From: Autumnicola psychrophila
GTDB taxonomy: Bacteria > Bacteroidota > Bacteroidia > Flavobacteriales > Flavobacteriaceae
Assembly (NCBI RefSeq): GCF_031846645.1
Contig: NZ_JAVRHN010000002.1
Span: 186,001 to 250,000, forward strand
DNA: 64,000 nt
Direction of reading: 5' to 3'
A program made the position numbers and the translations under genes. Of the stretch, positions 26,536 to 35,097 are shown piece by piece (within the stretch, counting starts at the first letter, position 1; each line of letters starts with the position of its first letter). The notes under the pieces were generated by a model, which had not been told where the DNA came from, did not search any database, and saw only the letters and a list, made by a program, of their open reading frames with translations.

Positions 26536-28125
26536 ATGAAAAGATCAAATATTTATTTTTTACTGTTCCTGGGGCTGCTCACCACAGTATCCTGTTCAGA
26601 AGATTTTCTTGATGCAGAACCAATCACAGAAACAACAGATTCAAATTTCTACAGAAATCCTGAAGATGCTTTTTCTGCTTTAGTTGGCTGCTATGACGGC
26701 TTACAAATTGCTTCGGGAGGAGTTGGAGGTTTAAGCTATCCTGTAACCAGTATGGTGCTATCTGATAATATGTTTGGTGGCGCGGGAAATGCAGATCCAT
26801 TTAATTTCCAGGCGGTGGATGAATTTGATATTAGTCGTGCTCCAACTTATTCAAATTTATACGAAAACTTGTGGAGACAGTATTACCGGGCTGTCTACAG
26901 GTGTAATGTACTTTTGAGTAAAATGGACCAGATTGACTGGAGTGAGGATCCAGAATTGCGAACTCAATACGAATCTGAAGCCAGGTTTATAAGAGGATAT
27001 TTATACTTCCAGATGGTTAAGCTTTGGGGGAATATTCCTTTATTAACAGAGCCTTCTTCAGGAATTGTACCACCCGCAGATCCTGATGAAGTTTACACTT
27101 TAATTGCTGAAGATCTTATGTTTGGAAGTGAAAACCTTCCGGTACAATCCTACAACTCAGTTGAATCTGGCAGAGTAACAAGATGGGCTGCAAAATCTAT
27201 GCTGGCAAGAGTTTATCTTTACTACACAGGATATTACGACCAGGCAGATCTTGTAGGATTGGTTTCTCAATCTGACGCTTTAGGTCATCTGGAAAATGTA
27301 ATTAATAACAGTGGACATGGCTTGGTTCCTGAATATGAAAATCTTTGGCCTGCAGCATCTCTAGAAGATTTTGCCGGAGAAGACAATGAGGAAATCGTAT
27401 TTTCGGTTAAACATACATACACGAGTGATTATAATGGTAATACGGATGGTAACCACTGGATGGTAATGTTGGGAATGCGGGAATTTACTCATTATCCTTA
27501 TGCAAATGGCTGGGGTATTACGGTAAATCCAAAGTTATACAATGCATATACTGAAGACGACACCAGACAAGAAGCATCTATTATTGCCATCGAAGAAGAA
27601 GAGATTCCCTTTGATAAGATTGAAAACCAGCGTGAATATACAGGCTATTATACCAAAAAGTACACTCCTTTGGCAACAGAAGATGGCGGTAGTCTTGCAG
27701 TGGAATTGGGTGGTGCTGATTTTCAGATTGGTCAGTTTCAGGATTTCTATGTGATGCGTTATGCAGATGTGCTGCTAATGGCAGCAGAACTAGGAAGTCC
27801 CAATGCCCAGGCTTATTTTGATGAGGTACGCCAAAGAGCCTATCAGGATGATTTCACGTCACAGGCTGTTACACTGGAACGTATCCAGCATGAAAGATGG
27901 CTAGAGTTTGCTTTGGAAGGAATCAGATACTGGGATCTCTTAAGAAGAGGGGTTAGCGAAGCAGCGGAGATAATTGCTGAAAATACTACTTTATTAAATG
28001 GAGGTGTTGAAACCCCTAAAGTTATTTCTGCTTCCAACATTCAGGAAACTCAGGGCCTACAACAAATTCCTAATAATCAGATTACGCTATCCAACGGTGC
28101 TTTAATTCAAAATCCGGGCTGGTAG
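26536..28125 (+). CDS. susD: SusD/RagB-type surface glycan-binding lipoprotein
   Basis: The 529-residue lipoprotein has a signal ending in LLTTVSCSEDF with the lipidated cysteine at about 20. Typical SusD features are YRNPEDAFSALVGCYD near the start, the helical TPR-type scaffold (ARFIRGYLYFQMVKLWGNIPLL) and the C-terminal ERIQHERWLEFALEGIRYWDLLRRG. It should cap the SusC barrel and bind the polysaccharide at the cell surface. Confidence 0.95.
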   Translation: MKRSNIYFLLFLGLLTTVSCSEDFLDAEPITETTDSNFYRNPEDAFSALVGCYDGLQIASGGVGGLSYPVTSMVLSDNMFGGAGNADPFNFQAVDEFDISRAPTYSNLYENLWRQYYRAVYRCNVLLSKMDQIDWSEDPELRTQYESEARFIRGYLYFQMVKLWGNIPLLTEPSSGIVPPADPDEVYTLIAEDLMFGSENLPVQSYNSVESGRVTRWAAKSMLARVYLYYTGYYDQADLVGLVSQSDALGHLENVINNSGHGLVPEYENLWPAASLEDFAGEDNEEIVFSVKHTYTSDYNGNTDGNHWMVMLGMREFTHYPYANGWGITVNPKLYNAYTEDDTRQEASIIAIEEEEIPFDKIENQREYTGYYTKKYTPLATEDGGSLAVELGGADFQIGQFQDFYVMRYADVLLMAAELGSPNAQAYFDEVRQRAYQDDFTSQAVTLERIQHERWLEFALEGIRYWDLLRRGVSEAAEIIAENTTLLNGGVETPKVISASNIQETQGLQQIPNNQITLSNGALIQNPGW

Positions 28126-28149
28126 TAGAACAATTTAAACATCAGAGTT

Positions 28150-30030
28150 ATGAAAAATTTAAAATTATGGTTCGGGTTTTTTCTGGTAGGTTTACTTCTA
28201 AGCTCCTGCCAGTCCGAGGAATATTCCATGGGCGACAAATTAGACCCTTCAGAAATAGATTTTGAAGTCATTCAGGATTACGATATTGATGCCGGAGGAA
28301 ACACGGTGATCCTGAAATTTAATACACCCGGGGCCACCCCGGTTTGGAATTATGGAACCGGTAAATCTTCCAGAGCGGTTGATACGGTACGCTTTGCTTT
28401 TCAGGGAGATTATGAAATAAACCTTGATGTAATTACTGCCGGAGGAGTAGTAGATGTAGATCCTGTAACTATATCTGTCACAGAGGATAATCTTAGTTAT
28501 GTCGAGGATCCACTTTGGACCAAATTAACGGGAGGTAATGGGCAATCTAAAACCTGGTTGCTGGATCTTGATGAAGAGGGAACTTCAACATATTTCGGCG
28601 GCCCATTGTATTTTTATGGAACCAACAATGGATGGCTCGAAGGCGGAAGCGAATGGGATGGCGGCGCTACAGGATGCTATGAAGAAGGCGGTGACTGTTG
28701 GAACTGGAGCCCCGAATGGGCTGGCAATACCTGGTTAATGCCTGCAGGAGATTATGGCTCTATGACTTTTAGCCTTGAAGGAGGACCTTTTGTAACTGTT
28801 GACCATCAGATGGCAGCAAACTTAGGCGAACAATCAGGAACTTTCTTTCTTGATAAGGACAATCATACCCTTACCCTAACCGATGCCGGTATTCTTCATA
28901 ATGAAGGAGTTGATGCTTGCGCTATTAACTGGGGAAATGTACATATATTCTCCCTCACAGATGATACTATGCAACTTGGAGTGTTGAGACCAGACGGCTG
29001 CAACAATGAAGGTCCTGCAATGTTGGTATATAACTTCATCACTGAAGAATATAAGGAAAATTATGTACCTGAAGTAGAAGAACCAACAATAGATGAAGGT
29101 TTTGACCCTGAATTTGAATCTGGCGAATTACTTCAGATTTTAACAGGTGGGCCATCTTCAGGAAGATATTGGCAACTTGACGCTAATGGCAACCCAATTG
29201 ACTGGATCGCTTCAGGAATGGGGTGGACAGAAAATGCGGACAGCTCCAGAGACTGGGGATGGAATTCTAATTGGGATGAATTAGCAGCCAACTCCTGGAT
29301 ACGATTTGATCAATGGGGTGGAATGAATTATACACGAAATCAAAATGGCGTTCAAACTTCAGGAACTTTTTCCATTAATGAAGAAAATAACGAAATTATA
29401 CTTGAGGCAGGAAATACTTTACTAGGGGTTGAGGGCCACGGGTTAAGTCCTTCTACAAGCACCTTAAAGGTCATAAAAGCTTATGATGATGTATCCCGCG
29501 GAATTTGGTTAGGAACTTTATACGATGAATCAAAAGATGAGTGGCTGGCTTTCCATTATATTTTAGGAGGCAACAGTGGCGGAGATAATGGAAACGGATC
29601 TACGGAACCTACCGTATTAAACTTTGACAACTCCAAATTAGTAATCGGCGACATCGAAGAAAAAGGCAACCTGCGGCTGGAATTATTTAATGAGTATGGA
29701 GCTACAAAGAGTGATCCCGGGCTAACCCGTTCCGATATCGCTTTTAATGAAAAGATAGAAGTCACTTTTACCTTAGATGGAATAACACTCAATGAAGATG
29801 CCGCTGGGACTTATGATGCAAAGATCTATTTTGCTGATGGAGATTGGGCTCCTCAGGGGGATGGCACTGTAGTAACCGTTAATGGCGACGGAACTTATAC
29901 AGTAACTTATGAGGCGCCAAGTGCCGCTCAGGGAACATTTGTTTTTGTTATAGATGTAGTTGGAATAGGCACTGATATTACAGATATGAATGCTGTTTCG
30001 GCAACCATTGATGAAATTATCATGTACTAA
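28150..30030 (+). CDS. Trp-rich surface lipoprotein, probable glycan-binding protein of the locus
   Basis: The 626-residue lipoprotein (signal LLLSSCQSEE, cysteine at about 20) sits where SusE/SGBP genes normally follow susD. A PKD-like N-terminal region (about 30-115) precedes two related aromatic-rich modules (about 125-305 and 325-465). Each has a TWLLDLD/YWQLDAN start, a WxWxxxW cluster and a GTF turn, suggesting an internal duplication. A Gly/Asn-rich linker (GGNSGGDNGNGS) leads to a C-terminal beta domain (about 490-626). Clustered tryptophans fit carbohydrate stacking. No catalytic motif is seen. Family naming beyond this would be a guess. Confidence 0.7.
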   Translation: MKNLKLWFGFFLVGLLLSSCQSEEYSMGDKLDPSEIDFEVIQDYDIDAGGNTVILKFNTPGATPVWNYGTGKSSRAVDTVRFAFQGDYEINLDVITAGGVVDVDPVTISVTEDNLSYVEDPLWTKLTGGNGQSKTWLLDLDEEGTSTYFGGPLYFYGTNNGWLEGGSEWDGGATGCYEEGGDCWNWSPEWAGNTWLMPAGDYGSMTFSLEGGPFVTVDHQMAANLGEQSGTFFLDKDNHTLTLTDAGILHNEGVDACAINWGNVHIFSLTDDTMQLGVLRPDGCNNEGPAMLVYNFITEEYKENYVPEVEEPTIDEGFDPEFESGELLQILTGGPSSGRYWQLDANGNPIDWIASGMGWTENADSSRDWGWNSNWDELAANSWIRFDQWGGMNYTRNQNGVQTSGTFSINEENNEIILEAGNTLLGVEGHGLSPSTSTLKVIKAYDDVSRGIWLGTLYDESKDEWLAFHYILGGNSGGDNGNGSTEPTVLNFDNSKLVIGDIEEKGNLRLELFNEYGATKSDPGLTRSDIAFNEKIEVTFTLDGITLNEDAAGTYDAKIYFADGDWAPQGDGTVVTVNGDGTYTVTYEAPSAAQGTFVFVIDVVGIGTDITDMNAVSATIDEIIMY

Positions 30031-30070
30031 TTGAAGTTCAAGTAGTATTTAATAACTTTTAGTATAAATT

Positions 30071-30127
30071 GCTGAACCATTGAAATTGAAGTTCCAGAGT
30101 TATAACTTCCCACTTCAATGGTTCAGC
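30071..30127 (+). terminator. Strong intercistronic hairpin between the binding-protein and GH2 genes
   Basis: Perfect 14-bp arms GCTGAACCATTGAA (30071-30084) and TTCAATGGTTCAGC (30114-30127) enclose 29 nt, then TTTACCTTTG follows. The poor U tract suggests partial termination or a 3' stabilising structure that would keep the susCD-binding protein message more abundant than the enzyme genes downstream. Confidence 0.6.
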
Positions 30128-30158
30128 TTTACCTTTGATAATTTTAGAAGATTTTTAT

Positions 30159-32633
30159 ATGAATTTCAGAAAACTGAACCCTTTATATTTATTACTTCTT
30201 TGTTCTCTGGTATCTTGTCAGGATGAGCAGGAAAAAGCTGCTTTTGAAGAAAGAAAAATCGCGTTTAACTCAGAATGGCAATTCCACCTGAACGATTCTG
30301 TTCAGGATACCGATACCATTTCAGAAAATACAAATTGGCGAACTTTAAATGTTCCTCATGACTGGAGCATTGAAGGGGACTTTAGTCCTGAGCATCCCGC
30401 AGGTACAGGTGGCGGAGCCTTGCCGGGAGGATTGGGATGGTACAAAAAATCCTTCACATTAGAGGAAACAGACAGCACAAAAGTGACATCTGTAATGTTT
30501 GACGGGGTTTACCATAATAGCGAAGTCTGGATCAATGGAAATTACCTCGGAAAACGCCCAAATGGATATATGGGCTTTCAGTACGAGCTTACCCCCTATC
30601 TCAACTATGGCGAAACGGAAAATGAACTTCTTGTAAAAGTTGACAACTCTAAACAGCCCAATTCCCGCTGGTATTCAGGATCCGGAATTTACAGAAATGT
30701 ATGGCTTATAACTACAGATAAACTGCATGTGACAAAATGGGGAACCTTCGTTACTACCCCGGAAGTAAGTAAAGATAGTGCTTCAGTAAACATTGAACTG
30801 AAAATTGCCAATGCCTACCCAAAGTCGAAAACTGCCATTATTCGCACTACATTTTTTCAGGCAGAAAATGAGGTTGCTTCTGTTTCAGAAGAAATAAAAA
30901 TTGATGGAAATTCCGAAGAAAAAATAACGCAACGCACCAGCATTAAAAATCCAAAATTATGGTCTGTAGAAGAGCCCCAGCTTTATACAGCAGTCACAGA
31001 AATTTCTATAGACGGAGAAGTTGTAGATCAATATAAAACACCTTTTGGGATAAGAAGCTTTGAATTTGACCTTGAAGAAGGTTTTATTTTAAACGGAAAG
31101 CAAACGAAAATAAAAGGGGTTTGCCTTCACCACGATCTTGGGCCTTTGGGTGCGGCAATTAACACGCGGGCCATAGAACGCCAGCTGGAAATCATGAAGG
31201 AAATGGGCGTAAACGGAATTAGAACTGCCCACAACCCTCCTGCCCCAGAATTATTGGACCTTTGTGACAAAATGGGCTTTATCGTTCAGGATGAATCTTT
31301 TGATATCTGGGAACAGGGCAAAACTGAATACGATTATAGCAACCACTGGGATGAGTGGTACGAGCGTGATCATACAGATATGCTTTTAAGGGACCGCAAC
31401 CATCCAAGCATCTTTATGTGGAGCATAGGAAATGAAATTCCGGAGCAATGGAGTGAACGTGGTGCAGAACTAGGTCGAAAATTGGCAAATATTACCCGTA
31501 ATGTTGATTCCACAAGACCTATAACAGCTGCCATGAACCCGCCCATCCACACCGGTGATGAGGATGTGACCCTTCAGTTTGATGAACCACAGCAGCCAAA
31601 TGCCCTTGCAGGTTCGGGAGCTCTGGATATTATTGGTTACAACTATGCGCATCAAACATATCCCAAACACCAGGTAAATTTTCCGAACACTCCATTTATC
31701 GCCACCGAAACCACTTCGGCTTTAGCGACCAGGGGGTATTACGAATTTCCGTCCGATACTATTAAGGTTTGGCCGGTACGCTGGGACATTCCATTTGACG
31801 GAGGAAATTCTGATAATACGATTTCAGCTTTTGATCAGGTAAGGACCCCGTGGGGATCTACACATGAAGAAACCTGGAAGGTGATCAAAAAGCACGATTT
31901 TCTTTCCGGATTTTATATCTGGACCGGATTTGATTATCTGGGAGAACCAACTCCTTACACATGGCCTTCAAGAAGCTCTTACTTCGGAATTGTTGACCTT
32001 GCGGGATTCCCAAAAGACTCCTACTACATGTACAAAAGTGAATGGACCAATGAAGATGTACTGCACATTTTACCACACTGGAACTGGGAAGAAGGACAAA
32101 CGGTAGATGTTTGGGCTTATTACAATAATGCCGATGAAGTAGAGCTTTTCGTCAACGGAGAATCCAAAGGAATTAAAAGAAAAAAAGGAGATGACCTGCA
32201 CGTGATGTGGAGATTCCCGTATGAACCAGGAACTTTAAAAGCAATTTCCCGAAAAGATGGCAATATCGTCCTTGAAAAGGAAATCAAAACCGCTGGAGAA
32301 CCAGCTAAATTAAACCTGGAAGCCGACAGGAAGACCATTAAAGCTGACGGGAAGGACCTTTCTTTTATTACCGTTACCATTACAGATGAAGATGGTACTT
32401 TAGCTCCCAGGGCAGATAATTTAGTTCATTTTGAGCTAAGCAAAGGCGGAAAAATCGTGGGAGTAGCAAGTGGTGACCCTACAAACCATGAATCTTTTAA
32501 AGGAACAAAACATTCTGCCCTTAGCGGAAAGGTACTTGTGATCGTTCAGTCTGGAAAAGATGCAGGTTCTGTAGAGTTAACAGCAACTTCAGAAGGTTTG
32601 GAAGCGGCAACTACAACAATAAACTTTGAATAA
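30159..32633 (+). CDS. Glycoside hydrolase family 2 lipoprotein, probable beta-galactosidase
   Basis: The ~824-residue lipoprotein starts MNFRKLNPLYLLLLCSLVSCQ. An upstream TTG in frame at 30135 is a poor start, so the ATG at 30159 was chosen. GH2 order is seen: jelly-roll sugar-binding domain (VMFDGVYHNSEVWINGNYLGKRPNGY), Ig-like middle and TIM barrel. The acid/base is about E426 in SIGNEIPEQW and the nucleophile about E517 in FIATETTSA. C-terminal Ig-like domains follow. GH2 covers beta-galactosidase, mannosidase and glucuronidase. Galactose removal is preferred because neighbouring enzymes fit xyloglucan side chains (Fuc-Gal-Xyl). It probably acts in the periplasm or on the outer membrane. 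Confidence 0.85.
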   Translation: MNFRKLNPLYLLLLCSLVSCQDEQEKAAFEERKIAFNSEWQFHLNDSVQDTDTISENTNWRTLNVPHDWSIEGDFSPEHPAGTGGGALPGGLGWYKKSFTLEETDSTKVTSVMFDGVYHNSEVWINGNYLGKRPNGYMGFQYELTPYLNYGETENELLVKVDNSKQPNSRWYSGSGIYRNVWLITTDKLHVTKWGTFVTTPEVSKDSASVNIELKIANAYPKSKTAIIRTTFFQAENEVASVSEEIKIDGNSEEKITQRTSIKNPKLWSVEEPQLYTAVTEISIDGEVVDQYKTPFGIRSFEFDLEEGFILNGKQTKIKGVCLHHDLGPLGAAINTRAIERQLEIMKEMGVNGIRTAHNPPAPELLDLCDKMGFIVQDESFDIWEQGKTEYDYSNHWDEWYERDHTDMLLRDRNHPSIFMWSIGNEIPEQWSERGAELGRKLANITRNVDSTRPITAAMNPPIHTGDEDVTLQFDEPQQPNALAGSGALDIIGYNYAHQTYPKHQVNFPNTPFIATETTSALATRGYYEFPSDTIKVWPVRWDIPFDGGNSDNTISAFDQVRTPWGSTHEETWKVIKKHDFLSGFYIWTGFDYLGEPTPYTWPSRSSYFGIVDLAGFPKDSYYMYKSEWTNEDVLHILPHWNWEEGQTVDVWAYYNNADEVELFVNGESKGIKRKKGDDLHVMWRFPYEPGTLKAISRKDGNIVLEKEIKTAGEPAKLNLEADRKTIKADGKDLSFITVTITDEDGTLAPRADNLVHFELSKGGKIVGVASGDPTNHESFKGTKHSALSGKVLVIVQSGKDAGSVELTATSEGLEAATTTINFE

Positions 32634-32636
32634 AAG

Positions 32637-35063
32637 ATGAATTATATCAAAAATAATCTGAAGATGAGTAAAAATGGAATCAGCAAAACAGTTTTAGCAC
32701 TGGCTTTTGGATTTATAGGTTCCACTAGTGCCACTGCCCAGATCCAGGAAGTGGACATCCTTAACACTCCGGTTGATGTTAGCAAGGATTTCCTTGATTA
32801 TAACAATACTTTCTACCTTGCAGACTCACTTGCTTCTTTTAATCCTGAAACGGGAATTGGGACGGTAAAATACCTCCGTCATGATTTTCAAACGCGGCAG
32901 GCATTTAATAATATGCTGATGAGGCCCATTCCTGTGGAAGCAAATGAATTCCCTGCTACTGAATATGAATCATCACCCGAACTGCCTTTCCAGGTCCAGT
33001 TTGTATCAGATCGTACAATAAGAATAAAAATGGCTTCGGGTCCGCAGTTTCACAATCAGCAGGAATCTTTGATGTTGGTTAACGGTACAGCTCCTAATAA
33101 TCCGAAAGCATGGAGCTACTCAAAAATAGAAGGAGGGCATCAATATTCCAGTGAACACGGAAGGGTGGAAATTCTGGTGCAGCCATGGCATGTAAAACTG
33201 TATGACGAAAATGGCAAATTATTGACCAGCACTTTACATCTTTCAGACACAGAAAATACTTATACTCCGGTACTGCCATTTTCCTATGTTCGAAGAAATA
33301 GTGATTATTCAAAAAGCATGGCAGCGGTTTTAACCCTGGAACCAGGAGAAAAAATCTTCGGATTGGGTGAATCTTTTACGCAATTCAACAAACGCGGACA
33401 AAAAGTGGTGCTTTGGGTAGATGATGCCAACGGGGTGCAAAATGAAACCATGTATAAACCTATTCCGTTTTATATGAGTAGCCGTGGGTATGGAGTTTTT
33501 ATGCATACCTCCTCTCCTATTACTGTTGACTTCGGAAAATATTTTAATGCAGCCAATAACATGATGCTGGGCGATGATGAAGCAGATCTTTTCTTCTTCC
33601 TTGGAGAACCTAAAGACATTCTTGATGAATACACAGATCTAACCGGAAAAGCCGAAATGCCCCCGCTTTGGTCTTTCGGATTCTGGATGAGCCGTATCAC
33701 CTATTTTTCTGAAGAAGAAGGTCGTGAAATTGCCAGCAACCTTCGGAAATATGAGATTCCCAGCGATGTGATTCATTTTGATACCGGCTGGTTTGATGTC
33801 GATTGGCGTAACAATTATGAATTTGCTGCAGACCGGTTTGATGATCCAGTAGATATGATGGCAGATATGAAGGAGGACGGTTTCCATGTTTCTTTATGGC
33901 AACTCCCCTACTTCACTCCAAAAAATACACTTTTTGATGAAATCGTAGAAAACGAACTTGCCGTTAAAGATCGAAAAGGGAATATCCCTTATGAAGATGC
34001 CGTGCTTGACTTTTCGAATCCAGAGACAGTGGAATGGTACCAGGGCAAGCTCCGGCACCTGTTTGACCAGGGAGTTGGCGTTTTTAAAGTAGATTTTGGA
34101 GAAGCAGCACCGGCTAATGGAATTTACCATTCCGGTCGTACAGGATTTTATGAGCACAACCTATATCCGTTACGCTACAATAAAGCGGTGGCAGAATTGA
34201 CAAAACAGGAAAAAGGCTACAGCCTAATTTGGGCTCGTAGCACCTGGGCTGGAAGTCAGCGTTACCCATTGCATTGGGGTGGAGACGCCGCTACTACAAA
34301 TACAGCTATGTCTGCAACCCTTCGCGGTGGACTTTCCCTCGGGCTGAGTGGATTCAGTTTCTGGAGCCATGACGTGGGTGGATTTGTAACCGCAGCTCCT
34401 GAAGATCTTTACAGAAGATGGACGCCCTTCGGAATGCTTTCTTCACACGTAAGAAGCCACGGGGAGCCACCAACAGAGCCCTGGCTTTATAATGAGAGCT
34501 TCCTGAAAGCCTTCAGAAAAGCCGATAATATGCGTTACGAATTGATGCCGTACATCTATGCCCAGGCAAAAGAAAGTTCAGAAAATGGACTACCAATGAT
34601 GCGCGCATTGTTTGTGGAATATCCCGATGATGCGGGTTCATGGCTGGTGGACGATCAATACCTGTTTGGATCAAGCATGTTGGTTGCCCCACTTTTTGAA
34701 GAAGTTTCCGAAAGGCAGGTTTATTTGCCAGAAGGAAAATGGATTGATTATCAGACAAAAGAAGTTTATGAAAGCGGTTGGCACACCATAAAAGCCGGGG
34801 ATATTCCTATAATTGTTTTGGTAAAAGACGGGACGGTGATTCCACATATCAAACTGGCACAATCTACCCAGGCGATGGATTGGTCAAATCTTGATCTAAA
34901 AGTTTTTGCTGCTGAAGGAACAAACTCTGCTTCAGGAAAAATTTTCCTTCCGGAAGGAGATGCTGTACAAACCATTAACATTTCAAAAGAAGGAAACAAC
35001 TTTGAAGTTACAGAAAATCCTTTAAGCGGAAAAACAACTTTCAAAACCCAGTGGCAGAAGTAA
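32637..35063 (+). CDS. Glycoside hydrolase family 31, probable alpha-xylosidase
   Basis: The 808-residue secreted enzyme starts 3 bp after the GH2 stop. A second ATG at 32664 (MSKNGISKTVLALAFGF) would give a neater signal peptide and could be the real start. The nucleophile is D486 in GVFKVDFGEAAP, and the acid/base is D550 in YPLHWGGDAATT, followed by LRGGLSLGLSGFSFWSHDVGGF. The KVDFGE form is that of the alpha-xylosidase branch (YicI has KTDFGE), not of alpha-glucosidases. It would remove alpha-1,6-xylose from the ends of xyloglucan oligosaccharides. Confidence 0.9.
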   Translation: MNYIKNNLKMSKNGISKTVLALAFGFIGSTSATAQIQEVDILNTPVDVSKDFLDYNNTFYLADSLASFNPETGIGTVKYLRHDFQTRQAFNNMLMRPIPVEANEFPATEYESSPELPFQVQFVSDRTIRIKMASGPQFHNQQESLMLVNGTAPNNPKAWSYSKIEGGHQYSSEHGRVEILVQPWHVKLYDENGKLLTSTLHLSDTENTYTPVLPFSYVRRNSDYSKSMAAVLTLEPGEKIFGLGESFTQFNKRGQKVVLWVDDANGVQNETMYKPIPFYMSSRGYGVFMHTSSPITVDFGKYFNAANNMMLGDDEADLFFFLGEPKDILDEYTDLTGKAEMPPLWSFGFWMSRITYFSEEEGREIASNLRKYEIPSDVIHFDTGWFDVDWRNNYEFAADRFDDPVDMMADMKEDGFHVSLWQLPYFTPKNTLFDEIVENELAVKDRKGNIPYEDAVLDFSNPETVEWYQGKLRHLFDQGVGVFKVDFGEAAPANGIYHSGRTGFYEHNLYPLRYNKAVAELTKQEKGYSLIWARSTWAGSQRYPLHWGGDAATTNTAMSATLRGGLSLGLSGFSFWSHDVGGFVTAAPEDLYRRWTPFGMLSSHVRSHGEPPTEPWLYNESFLKAFRKADNMRYELMPYIYAQAKESSENGLPMMRALFVEYPDDAGSWLVDDQYLFGSSMLVAPLFEEVSERQVYLPEGKWIDYQTKEVYESGWHTIKAGDIPIIVLVKDGTVIPHIKLAQSTQAMDWSNLDLKVFAAEGTNSASGKIFLPEGDAVQTINISKEGNNFEVTENPLSGKTTFKTQWQK

Positions 35064-35097
35064 AATATTATTATACCAAGTTTAAGTAAATACAAAA

